This document shows positions 27,289-35,481 of a stretch of 64,000 nt of DNA, piece by piece. This DNA comes from Corynebacterium pelargi (GTDB taxonomy: Bacteria > Actinomycetota > Actinomycetes > Mycobacteriales > Mycobacteriaceae): NCBI RefSeq assembly GCF_014635485.1, contig NZ_BMCX01000002.1:332396-396395 (forward strand), read 5' to 3'. The notes beneath the pieces are model-generated. The model did not search any database. It was not told the DNA's origin and worked only from the letters and a program-made list of their open reading frames with translations. How positions within the stretch are numbered: position 1 is the first letter of the stretch; the number at the start of each line of letters is the position of its first letter. A program made the translations under genes and the position numbers.

Positions 27289-29247
27289 ATGGCACCTTCT
27301 TTCTTTCACGCCCATGACAAAGGCGCAGCTCGCAAGGGGATATTCAAACCCAAGCGTGCACCGCGCCTGCCCATGACTGTGGAATCACACAACCTCGGCG
27401 GGGAGCCGATCGGAAAGAAGATCCGGCGTGTACCAGGCATCGACGGCCTGCGTGGCATCGCAGTATTGGCCGTGGTGATCTACCACTTCGCACCTCTGCT
27501 TCTACCGGGTGGCTACCTGGGCGTGGATGTCTTCTTCGTCCTCTCCGGCTTTCTAATCACCTCCCTGTTACTGCGTGAATACGCGGCCACCGGCGCGATT
27601 AGCCTCAAAGACTTCTGGGTACGCAGGTTACGTCGAATAGTTCCCGCAGCCACCATGGTGCTGCTGATCACGGTGCCGATAATCAGGCTCTTTGGCGGCA
27701 ATCTCGCCGTTGGCCTGGACAAACAATTCTTTGGCTCCCTGCTCTTTGTCAATAACTGGGTGCAAATCGCCAACGACAACACCTACTTTGGCCAAGATCA
27801 AGTGCAGATCTTTGCCCACTATTGGTCGCTGGCGGTAGAAGAACAGTTCTACATCCTCTTCCCGCCAATCGTGGTTGGCTTGCTCTGGCTGCTGCGCAGG
27901 TTCGGGCGGCGCTCGATCCGGCCTGTGCTCATGGCGGTGTTCCTTCTAGGTGCTGCATTCAGTGCCACGTGGATGGCCATCAAGGTAGAACCAGGCCAAG
28001 ACCCCACCCGCGTCTATTACGGCACCGATACCCACGCCTTTGGCCTATTAATCGGCGCGGCCCTCGCAGCGTTGCTCACCTCTACCAGCAAAACGGCAAA
28101 GGATTCATGGCCGCGGCATTCTCGGGGCCTGCGCACGCTGCTTGGCATCGTTGGCGTGATCGCCTTTGTGCTGCTGCTGTGGCAGATGTGGGCCATGGGT
28201 GATGATCTCACCTTTACCTATCGTGGTGGTTTGGTCATCGCCAGCACGCTCACAGCAATCGTGCTGGCAGCCACCGTGTTTGAAGTCGGGCCGATCAGCA
28301 GGCTCATGGAATTGACACCACTGCGGTGGCTTGGCGAGCGCTCCTTTAGCCTCTACCTCTGGCACTGGCCGATCATTCAGCTTTTGCGCCATTGGTTCCC
28401 CGAACAACCCTGGCAGCTCTTGGCCATCATCGCCGTGGCGGTGTCCTTGCCGCTTTCGGCTTGGTCGTATCGCAATATTGAAACCCCCATCCGGCGCGGT
28501 GGATACCTCAAGGCCGCAAAACGCCGCATGGCCACGCTCACCTCACCGGATCTGCGGCCAGTGCGCGCCTGGATCACCACGGTATTGGCAGTGCTTGTGC
28601 TACCAAGCGCCACGATTGCCTCGCTGGTCACTGCCCCGGATAAAACCGATCTTGAACGCTTCCTGGATCAAGCAGCAGCCCAGCAACAAAAGGCAGAGGC
28701 AGCAGAAACCACCAAGCCGAAGCCCGTGCGCGAGATGCCGAAGGGCAATCAGATTTCGGCCGTGGGCGATTCCGTGATGCTGGCCAGCGCGGAGGTGCTG
28801 CGCACAGAATTCCCCGGCATCTACGTTGATGGTGAAGTCTCGCGCGCCTTGGTCACCGCGAAGCCGATCCTGCAGCAGATGATTGCCGACGGCACCCTTG
28901 ATCAATTTGTCGTGCTCGGCTTTGGCACCAATAGCCAAGTTGATGATGAACTCATGGACGAGGTGATGGAGGTGCTCGGATCGGATCGCATCGTGGTGAT
29001 CACCGAGCCCTATGGTGATCGTCCCTGGATTCCTTATTCACGCGAAGCGATCCTGAAAGCAGCAAAGCGTTATAGCAACCTCTATGTCGCGCCCTGGTGC
29101 CAGGCAGTGGCCAGCGATTCGCTGATGCTTCGCGATGATGGCATTCACCCCACCCCCGAAGGCGCCTTGGTGTATGCCGATACCATCCGCGATGCCTTCA
29201 AGCAGTGGAAAGACGATAAGAAGGTCGTGCCAAGCACCTGCGGCTAG
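27289..29247 (+). CDS. Membrane acyltransferase with C-terminal SGNH domain (OafA/YrhL type)
   Basis: A 652-aa protein. The N-terminal half is an acyltransferase-3 domain with about ten helices, beginning PGIDGLRGIAVLAVVIYHF (catalytic His) and GYLGVDVFFVLSGFLIT. The C-terminal ~190 residues form an extracytoplasmic SGNH-hydrolase-like domain with SAVGDSVMLAS and DGIHPTPEGALVYAD. Such proteins O-acetylate cell-envelope glycans or lipids; the acceptor is unknown. The ATG at 27289 has a TAATAG hexamer 9 nt upstream and no ribosome binding site; the ATG at 27373 is an alternative. The 3' end lies in a tandem repeat. Confidence 0.85.
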   Translation: MAPSFFHAHDKGAARKGIFKPKRAPRLPMTVESHNLGGEPIGKKIRRVPGIDGLRGIAVLAVVIYHFAPLLLPGGYLGVDVFFVLSGFLITSLLLREYAATGAISLKDFWVRRLRRIVPAATMVLLITVPIIRLFGGNLAVGLDKQFFGSLLFVNNWVQIANDNTYFGQDQVQIFAHYWSLAVEEQFYILFPPIVVGLLWLLRRFGRRSIRPVLMAVFLLGAAFSATWMAIKVEPGQDPTRVYYGTDTHAFGLLIGAALAALLTSTSKTAKDSWPRHSRGLRTLLGIVGVIAFVLLLWQMWAMGDDLTFTYRGGLVIASTLTAIVLAATVFEVGPISRLMELTPLRWLGERSFSLYLWHWPIIQLLRHWFPEQPWQLLAIIAVAVSLPLSAWSYRNIETPIRRGGYLKAAKRRMATLTSPDLRPVRAWITTVLAVLVLPSATIASLVTAPDKTDLERFLDQAAAQQQKAEAAETTKPKPVREMPKGNQISAVGDSVMLASAEVLRTEFPGIYVDGEVSRALVTAKPILQQMIADGTLDQFVVLGFGTNSQVDDELMDEVMEVLGSDRIVVITEPYGDRPWIPYSREAILKAAKRYSNLYVAPWCQAVASDSLMLRDDGIHPTPEGALVYADTIRDAFKQWKDDKKVVPSTCG

Positions 29248-29292
29248 GCCCCAAGCACCTGCGGCGAGGCCGGTGCACCCGCGGCGAGTCCC
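29230..29292. repeat. 21-bp tandem repeat across the acyltransferase stop codon
   Basis: Two copies (29230-29250 and 29251-29271) differ only in TAG versus GAG; a third (29272-29292) is degenerate. The stop codon is the T-containing base change in copy 1. Confidence 0.75.
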
Positions 29293-29374
29293 GCGCAGCT
29301 TCGCTGGCCAGCATCGCCTGAGCTTCGCCGGCCACAAAGTCGGGGTGGAGGCCTAGGTTCTCAGCCTTGGCAGG

Positions 29375-29380
29375 CATAAT
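29375..29380 (+). promoter_or_regulatory. Probable -10 element of glmM (leaderless)
   Basis: CATAAT ends 7 nt before the glmM ATG at 29388, with no Shine-Dalgarno between. Confidence 0.5.
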
Positions 29381-29387
29381 GCTTGGT

Positions 29388-30731
29388 ATGACTCGTCTTT
29401 TCGGTACCGATGGTGTTCGCGGTTTGGCGAACAAGAAGCTCACGGCTCAACTTGCCCTGCGCCTCGGCGCGGCTGCGGCAGAAGTGCTGACTCGCGATAA
29501 TCGCAGCGGCAGTCGCCGTCCGGTAGCAGTAATTGGGCGAGATCCACGCGTCTCCGGTGAAATGCTTGCCGCTGCGCTGGCCGCAGGCATGGCAAGCCGC
29601 GGCGTGGACGTGCTCCGCGTAGGCGTCCTGCCCACCCCGGCAGTCGCCTTCCTGACTGACTTTTATGGCGCCGATATGGGCGTGATGATTTCTGCTAGCC
29701 ACAACCCGATGCCGGATAACGGCATCAAGTTCTTCTCCAAGGGCGGCCACAAGCTGCCCGATCATGTAGAAGATGAGATCGAAGAAGTCATGGAAGGCCT
29801 GGAGGAATCCGGGCCCACCGGCCACGGAGTAGGCCGTGTGATTGAAGAGGCCACCGATGCCCGCGAACACTATTTAGATCACCTGCGCACCTCAATGCCC
29901 GAGCAACTCGACGGCATCAAAGTGGTGGTGGACTGCGCTAATGGTGCCGCCAGCGAGGTTGCCCCCATGGCCTATGCAGCAGCCGGCGCTACCGTGGTGG
30001 CCATTCACAATAAGCCCAATGCCTACAACATCAACGATCACTGCGGTTCCACCTACATCGATCAGGTGCAAGCCGCGGTGCTTGAGCACGGCGCTGATTT
30101 AGGCCTTGCCCATGATGGTGACGCCGATCGCTGCCTGGCGGTAGACGCTGAGGGCAATGTGGTCGATGGCGATCAGATCATGGCGATTCTTGCTCTGGCC
30201 ATGCAAGACAATGGCGAGCTGCGAAAGAACACCCTGGTGGCAACGGTAATGAGCAACCTTGGCCTGCACATTGCTATGCGTGAGGCTGGCATTACGCTGC
30301 TAAACACCAAGGTGGGCGATCGCTATGTGTTGGAAAAGATCAACGAGGGCGGCTACAGCCTCGGCGGCGAGCAGTCCGGCCACATTGTGATGCCCGATTT
30401 CGGCACCACCGGTGATGGCACGCTTACTGGCCTGGCACTGATGTCTCGTATGGCCCAGACTGGGGTTTCTCTGAAGTCCCTGGCCGAAGCCATGAAGGTA
30501 TTGCCGCAGGTGCTCATTAACGTCCCTGTTTCGGATAAGTCGGCCATCGAATCCCACCCCGAGGTGGTTGCTGCGATCGAATCGGCCACCGACGAGCTTG
30601 GCGATACTGGCCGCGTGCTCCTTCGCCCCTCCGGCACCGAGGAATTATTCCGCGTGATGGTCGAAGCAGAGGCCGAAGAAAAAGCCCGCCGCATCGCGGG
30701 TGCCCTCGCAGCGGTGGTTTCTAAAGTCTAA
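29388..30731 (+). CDS. glmM: Phosphoglucosamine mutase
   Basis: A 447-aa cytoplasmic enzyme interconverting glucosamine-6-phosphate and glucosamine-1-phosphate for UDP-GlcNAc and peptidoglycan synthesis. The phosphoserine loop is [15 protein letters not shown], the metal loop [13 protein letters not shown], the sugar loop GGEQSGHI and the phosphate loop [12 protein letters not shown]. The ATG at 29388 was chosen because [12 protein letters not shown] is the universal start of the family; it appears leaderless. Confidence 0.96.
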   Translation: MTRLFGTDGVRGLANKKLTAQLALRLGAAAAEVLTRDNRSGSRRPVAVIGRDPRVSGEMLAAALAAGMASRGVDVLRVGVLPTPAVAFLTDFYGADMGVMISASHNPMPDNGIKFFSKGGHKLPDHVEDEIEEVMEGLEESGPTGHGVGRVIEEATDAREHYLDHLRTSMPEQLDGIKVVVDCANGAASEVAPMAYAAAGATVVAIHNKPNAYNINDHCGSTYIDQVQAAVLEHGADLGLAHDGDADRCLAVDAEGNVVDGDQIMAILALAMQDNGELRKNTLVATVMSNLGLHIAMREAGITLLNTKVGDRYVLEKINEGGYSLGGEQSGHIVMPDFGTTGDGTLTGLALMSRMAQTGVSLKSLAEAMKVLPQVLINVPVSDKSAIESHPEVVAAIESATDELGDTGRVLLRPSGTEELFRVMVEAEAEEKARRIAGALAAVVSKV

Positions 30732-30758
30732 GGGAACCGACCCCAAGGTTTTTGCGTC
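30732..30758 (+). promoter_or_regulatory. ECF-sigma (SigM-like) promoter of the three-gene operon
   Basis: GGGAACCG (30732-30739) starts on the base after the glmM stop; 15 bp later CGTC (30755-30758), followed by AAATAC-TAGTGA. It is identical in core and spacing to the eccB and esxBA promoters. Confidence 0.75.
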
Positions 30759-30801
30759 AAATACTAGTGAAGGTTTTTGGCTCAACAATTTTGGGGGAAT
30801 G

Positions 30802-31101
30802 ATGACGTACATGGCATTGGATGCCGCCAAGGCACTTGCCGTTTTGACACAACTTTCGGGCGAAGTTTCAACCCAGCGCACCTCGCATGCAGCGGCTTCG
30901 CCCCACCTGGCACCGGGGAGCACAGGCCGCGACTTCGGCGCCCAACAAGCTGCCCTGGAGCGGCTTTTTGCTCTGCTCCACCACCAGCACCAACGCCGCT
31001 ACGACACCTTGGCCGATGCCACAAAGAAGGCAAATTCCCAGGTAGAAGCGGCTCGCGAGACAGAAGCCGGCAATGCCGCTGCCTTTGGGGGTTCGCAATG
31101 A
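30802..31101 (+). CDS. Small helical protein, first gene of the ESX-co-regulated operon (Rv3440c-like by position)
   Basis: A 99-aa protein with no signal peptide or membrane helix. Two helical stretches (ALDAAKALAVLTQLSGEV and the segment from QAALERLFALLHHQ through KKANSQVEAARETEAG) flank a Ser/His/Pro-containing loop. The size and helix-loop-helix pattern resemble small ESX substrates or EspC-type partners, but no W-x-G is present. TTGGGGGAATG precedes the ATGs at 30799/30802; ATG 30811 is another option. ATGA overlaps the next gene. From memory, M. tuberculosis has a 103-aa Rv3440c in the same place after glmM. Function unknown. Confidence 0.72.
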   Translation: MTYMALDAAKALAVLTQLSGEVSTQRTSHAAASPHLAPGSTGRDFGAQQAALERLFALLHHQHQRRYDTLADATKKANSQVEAARETEAGNAAAFGGSQ

Positions 31102-32486
31102 ACCCCTCTTTTCAGCTTTTCGACGCCGCGGTGCAAGGCCTTCGCGGTGCCTCCAATGGCCTGTATGCAGGCCCGCACACCTCAAGGGCTGCCCTTGAGC
31201 ACGCCTTTGGGGCAACTGCTGGGCTGAATCCCAGCGCCGTGGCGGCAGCAGCGAAGAACATCGGCGGCAAGAGTGACCCAGAAAATACCGGGGTGCTCGG
31301 CACCTTGGGCGCTGAGGTTTTAGAGTTCTTTGCCGAACAAGCCATCAGCGAAGGCATTGAAAGCCAGATTGAAGAACTCTTCCAAGGCCACCAGCGCAAT
31401 ACTGATATCGGCCAATCCGCCGGCAGGGCAGGCGAGGCCATGGAATGCATCGATCAAGAAGCAGCGCGCACCTGCAATACCGCCTTGGGGGCATTAAGCG
31501 CTGCGATGGGGCCACTTTTGAGCGCGATTAGCGCCACCAACCCCATACTCAATCCCCTAGCGGGGGCGGGAATTTTTCAAGGGCTGGTTCGCACAGCCGA
31601 AGGGCTTATCAATGCCACGTCCACGTTGATCATGGGCACCTGCCAGGCCAGGGACGAAGCCATCGGCGCCTGCTTGGACCAATTGCGAGGTGAATGCGAA
31701 TCCGCAGCCACAGCACCCAGCAGCACCAGCCAGCAGTGCCTCGAACACCAAGGCGCCACCCCAGCTCCAGTGCCTCCACCAGCGGCACCTGAGCAGGTGG
31801 CTGAGCACAAAGCACCAAGCCCAGTTTCGGGTGGATCGGCAACGCCGGTGACAAGCACACCTGAACAACCAACCCAGCCTGCGGCGCCAGCATTACAGAA
31901 GGCGGGGGTGCATCCGGCGTCGATAAGCCCGCAAGCAACGCCACTGCCAGGTGTAGCAGCCGGGATTGGGCAGGCCGTTGGGGCTGTGGCGCAGGGTGTA
32001 GCTGAGCAGCTCACACAAGGGGCGGCCCAGCTTGGTGCGCAGGCAGGCCAGGGTGCGGCGCAAATCGGGGAAGGGGGCGTGATGCAAGAAACGGGGATGC
32101 CGGCCCAAACTATGGCTGAGGCGATGCAAGGATTTGGCATCTCGATCGACATTGATGCAGATATTCACCTCGGCGGGTGTGAGGAAGTCCCCGAGGCGCA
32201 GCCTGAGCCCGAGTGCCCTGAACCGTCTGCTCCTGAGCCGCCTGCACCTGAGCCGGAGGAGGCCGAGCAGAACAGCCCACCGCCTGCAGAAGCTGAACCT
32301 CAACCGCCTGCACCTTCAAAGGCGGAACTTGCAGCGAATGCCGCCAAACCCCAATACGCCGCGAGCGCAGCAACTGCAGGCGCCGAGGCATCAGTGGCAC
32401 CAGAGCCTCCCGCGCCCGAGCCGCCTGCTCCTGAACCACCCGCACCTGAACCACCTGTGGCGAAGAAGGCAGGAGGGTGGTCATGA
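31098..32486 (+). CDS. Ala/Pro-rich protein of the ESX-co-regulated operon (Rv3439c-like by position)
   Basis: A 462-aa protein. Residues 1 to about 210 are predicted mostly helical, with cysteines in MECIDQEAARTCNTA and in GTCQARDEAIGACLDQ/GECES. Residues from about 215 are Ala/Pro/Gln-rich and disordered, include a mid-acidic patch with GGCEEV and PECPEP, and end in Pro-Glu-Pro-Pro-Ala repeats before VAKKAGGWS. No signal peptide is seen. Rv3439c of M. tuberculosis, as I recall, is an Ala/Pro-rich protein of similar length in the same position. ATGA overlaps on both sides couple translation of three genes. A secreted ESX substrate or scaffold is plausible. Confidence 0.75.
   Translation: MNPSFQLFDAAVQGLRGASNGLYAGPHTSRAALEHAFGATAGLNPSAVAAAAKNIGGKSDPENTGVLGTLGAEVLEFFAEQAISEGIESQIEELFQGHQRNTDIGQSAGRAGEAMECIDQEAARTCNTALGALSAAMGPLLSAISATNPILNPLAGAGIFQGLVRTAEGLINATSTLIMGTCQARDEAIGACLDQLRGECESAATAPSSTSQQCLEHQGATPAPVPPPAAPEQVAEHKAPSPVSGGSATPVTSTPEQPTQPAAPALQKAGVHPASISPQATPLPGVAAGIGQAVGAVAQGVAEQLTQGAAQLGAQAGQGAAQIGEGGVMQETGMPAQTMAEAMQGFGISIDIDADIHLGGCEEVPEAQPEPECPEPSAPEPPAPEPEEAEQNSPPPAEAEPQPPAPSKAELAANAAKPQYAASAATAGAEASVAPEPPAPEPPAPEPPAPEPPVAKKAGGWS
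31115..31125 (+). repeat. Dispersed 11-mer GCTTTTCGACG (copy 6)
   Basis: Exact copy at the 5' end of the Ala/Pro-rich gene, read as Gln-Leu-Phe-Asp-Ala. Confidence 0.8.
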
Positions 32487-32683
32487 GCTACGAGGACTAC
32501 ATTGCCGATTTTCGCAAGCGCACCGCCCAACGAGTAGCGGATTTTGAAAAACTCGTGCGCGAGGCAGAAGCCGCGGTGCAAGCAGCAAAGCACAAAACTG
32601 CAGACGCCTCACCTGTACAGCCTCAAGCAACAACAAAGCCCCGAAAGCGCGGGCGCGTTCGGGGCATCTTGCATTCTTCCTAG
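32483..32683 (+). CDS. 66-aa protein, third gene of the ESX-co-regulated operon
   Basis: MSYEDYIADFRKRTAQRVAD begins a charged helix of about 40 residues, followed by a Pro/Thr linker and a very basic tail (KPRKRGRVRGILHSS). There is no membrane helix. The start overlaps the Ala/Pro-rich gene as ATGA; the stop overlaps the convergent hydrolase by 4 bp. No family is recognised. The coiled N-terminus and basic tail could suit a binding partner or chaperone of the upstream proteins; this is inference only. Confidence 0.65.
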   Translation: MSYEDYIADFRKRTAQRVADFEKLVREAEAAVQAAKHKTADASPVQPQATTKPRKRGRVRGILHSS

Positions 32684-33516
32684 CGTTTGAAGGTGCCGAG
32701 GTCGGCTCGCTCTTTCAAATCCTCGCCGGTGTAGATGCGGGTCTTTTTCAGCTCCTGCTCGGGATCCGAAAAAGCCTGGTACTTGTTCTCGCCGGCGAGC
32801 TCGTGAAGGAAAAAGCCGGTGGTCAGGCCACGCACCTGCTCGCGCACGCCAGTTTTAATGCCGCCGGTGCCGGTGGCCAGCTTAAACAGCACATCTTCGC
32901 TTAAGACCTGCGAACGGCCCTTTTCCATTTCGCGGTACACCACATCGCCGCCCCAGTTGGCGGCCATCTTAGCGGCATTGCCGTAATCGAAAAACGCCTC
33001 TTCATCAGTGGTGATGACCAAGCCAGGGGCCTGCACCTTGGCTGCCAATTCCTCGGCATTCGGGTGGCTCGTGGCGGGGTAGAGTGCGGCAACGGCAGCA
33101 ACATTGTCGCGCTGCGCTGCAGCAAGCACGGCCGCGGCAGCGCCCATGCCGTGTCCGGCGACACCGATGCGCCCAGGGGCAACGCTGACGTTGCCGGTGC
33201 CGAGCTTCACGCCGGTGAGGATCTGCAAGCAGGTTTCAATATCTGCTGCGAAACCGCGAACATCGGGGATCCAACCGCGCTCGGTGTTCGGTGCCGCTAC
33301 TGCAATACCCCAGCTTGCGAGGTGACGCAGCGTGCCGTGGTATTTTTCTACGCCCTTCTTCCAATCGTGGGCGAACACCACACCAGGAATGCCATTGCCT
33401 TCGGCTGGGGTGTACACACGCCCCTCGATGCCTGCGTAGGCAAGGTCGCCGACGAGGACGCGGTGAGGGCCGCGCTTAGAAAGCTTTGGTAGTTGCTTGG
33501 ACAGTTTGGTAGCCAC
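32680..33516 (-). CDS. Alpha/beta hydrolase (dienelactone hydrolase-like, Rv3438-like)
   Basis: A 278-aa soluble hydrolase. PGVVFAHDWKKGVEKY is the strand/oxyanion region; the nucleophile elbow reads GVAGHGMGAAAAVL, with Gly-His-Gly in place of the usual Gly-Ser/Cys-Gly, so catalysis by the usual serine is doubtful. LVITTDEEAFFDYGNAAK follows. M. tuberculosis has a hydrolase of this size near Rv3439c. The start is GTG at 33516; TATCCT ends 8 nt upstream, so it is probably leaderless and divergent from alr. Confidence 0.75.
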   Translation of the reverse strand: MATKLSKQLPKLSKRGPHRVLVGDLAYAGIEGRVYTPAEGNGIPGVVFAHDWKKGVEKYHGTLRHLASWGIAVAAPNTERGWIPDVRGFAADIETCLQILTGVKLGTGNVSVAPGRIGVAGHGMGAAAAVLAAAQRDNVAAVAALYPATSHPNAEELAAKVQAPGLVITTDEEAFFDYGNAAKMAANWGGDVVYREMEKGRSQVLSEDVLFKLATGTGGIKTGVREQVRGLTTGFFLHELAGENKYQAFSDPEQELKKTRIYTGEDLKERADLGTFKR

Positions 33517-33587
33517 GGTGTCTAAGGATAGTGGATACCAGCGCCTTGAGGTGGCACCGCCTGGCACAGGTGGCAGAATAGAACACC

Positions 33588-34694
33588 ATGAATCTGCTCG
33601 AAGCCCGCATCAACCTCGATGCCATCGCCGCCAATACCGCCAAACTCAAGGCAAAGGTGGCGCCAGCGAAGTTGATGTGTGTGGTCAAAGCCGATGGCTA
33701 CAACCACGGCGCTTTAAAGGTAGCCCAAGTGATGCAAGAAGCAGGCGCCGATCAATTTGGCGTCGCTACCTTTGCAGAAGCCCTTGCACTGCACCAATCA
33801 GGTGTGCAACGCCCGATCATGTGCTGGCTTTGGTCGCCCGATCAAAACGTCGCTGAAGTGCTCGACGCTGGAATAACGGTGGCGGTGGCGTCGAAAAGCC
33901 AAGTGCAAGCAGTGCTGCAGCACGGTCGCGGCAAAGTAGTGATCAAAATTGATACCGGCATGCACCGATCGGGGGTGCTTGAGCAGCAGTGGGAAGAGAT
34001 TATGCGCGCCCTAGCCCACTCCGAACTGGAAGTGACCGGGCTGATGAGCCACTTTGCTTGCGCCGATGACCTTGAAAGCAGCGCCACCGATGAACAAATT
34101 GCGGTATTCAAACGAGCCATCGAGCTCGGGCGTTCTCTCGGTTTGGCCCTGCCATGCAACCACATAGCCAACTCTCCAGCAGTGCTTTCACGCCCCGATG
34201 CCTACTTTGAGATGGTGCGCCCCGGCATCGCCCTCTACGGCTACGAGCCGATCAAAGACAGCAATCATGGGCTTGAAGCAGCGATGCAATGGGTGGCCCG
34301 AGTAACGGTGGTGAAAAAGATCGCCGCTGGTGATGCGGTGAGTTATGGGCACACCTGGCGCGCCCCGCATGACGGAGCCATCGCGATTGTGCCGGCGGGC
34401 TACGCCGATGGTTTAGCGCGCGCGGCCCAAGGCCACCTCGAAGTCACTATCGGCGGCAAGCGCTTCCAGCAAGTAGGCAGGGTTTGCATGGACCAGATCG
34501 TGGTCTTCCTCGGCGCCGATGAAGCAGGAGTACAGCCCGGCGATGAGGCAGTGATTTTTGGGCCAGGAGGAATGAGCGCTGGCGAGCTCGCGGATGCCCT
34601 TGGCACCATCGACTACGAGATTGTCTGCAGCCCCAAGGGGCGCACACGCAGGGTGTACCAGCACACGCACACTCACCTTCAGGAGCAAGCATGA
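33588..34694 (+). CDS. alr: Alanine racemase
   Basis: A 368-aa PLP enzyme giving D-alanine for peptidoglycan. The PLP lysine lies in MCVVKADGYNHGA; the second catalytic region is GDAVSYGHTWRAP with its Tyr; RVCMDQIVV is the conserved C-terminal segment. The ATG at 33588 has CAGAAT ending 8 nt upstream and no Shine-Dalgarno. The stop overlaps tsaE as ATGA. Divergent from the hydrolase with a 71-bp shared control region. Confidence 0.95.
   Translation: MNLLEARINLDAIAANTAKLKAKVAPAKLMCVVKADGYNHGALKVAQVMQEAGADQFGVATFAEALALHQSGVQRPIMCWLWSPDQNVAEVLDAGITVAVASKSQVQAVLQHGRGKVVIKIDTGMHRSGVLEQQWEEIMRALAHSELEVTGLMSHFACADDLESSATDEQIAVFKRAIELGRSLGLALPCNHIANSPAVLSRPDAYFEMVRPGIALYGYEPIKDSNHGLEAAMQWVARVTVVKKIAAGDAVSYGHTWRAPHDGAIAIVPAGYADGLARAAQGHLEVTIGGKRFQQVGRVCMDQIVVFLGADEAGVQPGDEAVIFGPGGMSAGELADALGTIDYEIVCSPKGRTRRVYQHTHTHLQEQA
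33889..33899 (-). repeat. Dispersed 11-mer GCTTTTCGACG (copy 7)
   Basis: Exact copy antisense within alr, read on the plus strand as Ala-Ser-Lys-Ser. Confidence 0.8.
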
Positions 34695-35170
34695 TTGAGC
34701 TATCTTCCGGCAACCGAACCTGCCCCGATGTGGCAAGCACCCAAAAGCTTGCAGAAGAAATTGGTGCCCAACTCAGCGCCGGCGATGTGGTGATTTTGGT
34801 TGGACCTTTGGGCGCGGGCAAAACCACCTTTACCCAAGGGCTTGCCCGAGGCCTTAAGGTGCAAGGTCGGGTGACCTCGCCCACCTTCCAGATTGCCCGA
34901 GAACACCAACCCATCAACGATGGCCCTACGCTGATTCACGTGGATGCATACCGCCTGCTTGAAGCCGGCGAAGATCCCATTGACGCGCTGGAATCATTGG
35001 ATCTTATTACCGAGCTCGATCACGCAGTGGTGGTGGCCGAGTGGGGCGGGGGCATGATGGAGCAGCTTGCTCAGCGTTTTATTGAAATCACCATTGATCG
35101 CACCACCGCAGCCGAGCAGGATCCGGAATCGGAAGCGCGGATCATCTCCTGGGAAACCAAGGAAGTCTAG
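34691..35170 (+). CDS. tsaE: tRNA threonylcarbamoyladenosine ATPase TsaE
   Basis: A 159-aa P-loop ATPase that works with TsaB-TsaD in t6A37 formation. Walker A is VGPLGAGKTTFTQGLARGL; VTSPTFQIAREH and LIHVDAYRL follow; VVVAEWGGG carries the Walker B-like end. Translationally coupled to alr (ATGA). TsaB and TsaD are encoded 2.5-4 kb downstream. Confidence 0.95.
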   Translation: MIELSSGNRTCPDVASTQKLAEEIGAQLSAGDVVILVGPLGAGKTTFTQGLARGLKVQGRVTSPTFQIAREHQPINDGPTLIHVDAYRLLEAGEDPIDALESLDLITELDHAVVVAEWGGGMMEQLAQRFIEITIDRTTAAEQDPESEARIISWETKEV

Positions 35171-35481
35171 GTAGCGCGCGAATAGGTAGGTGGGGGGGGT
35201 CCGGCATCGAGGTGGGGGTGCGAGCCTGATGCCTTTGAGTGCTCTTGAGGCCTTGGCCCGGCCTGACGCCGCGATGCAAGCCTGATGCCTTGGCCCGGCC
35301 TGATGCCCCGATGCAAGCCTGATGCCGAAGGCGAAGCTCCCCGAAAGGGGCTGAGGTCACACCGGCGTCTGATCTCAGCCACATTTTCGGCTCTGAGCTT
35401 GAGCTGGCACGCCCTCCTGGCAAGAATCGTGAGTGCTGTTTTTTACACCGATTATCGGATTTTTTGAAAGGCGAGACACCC
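35171..35481. other. Intergenic region with tandem repeats
   Basis: 311 bp. It contains a 37-bp tandem repeat (35251-35324), a partial copy before it, and, close to the next gene, the palindrome CCGAT-T-ATCGG (35448-35458) flanked by T runs, which may be part of a promoter or operator. No gene was seen. Confidence 0.5.
35251..35324. repeat. 37-bp tandem direct repeat, two copies
   Basis: 35251-35287 and 35288-35324 differ at two positions. Each unit begins CCTTGGCCCGGCCTGA and ends GATGCAAGCCTGATG. The origin is unknown. Confidence 0.85.

Noticed and set aside
19132..31125. Leu-Phe-Asp-Ala as a shared protein motif of ESX proteins
   Set aside because: The 11-mer also occurs in other frames, antisense and between genes, so the signal is in DNA, not in the protein.
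32300..32593. Glycine-rich minus-strand frame as a PE-PGRS-like protein
   Set aside because: It is the complement of the Pro-Glu-Pro-Pro-Ala repeats of the Ala/Pro-rich gene and has no start signals.
35337..35354. CCCC-GAAA-GGGG as a terminator after tsaE
   Set aside because: The stem has only four pairs and no T run follows.
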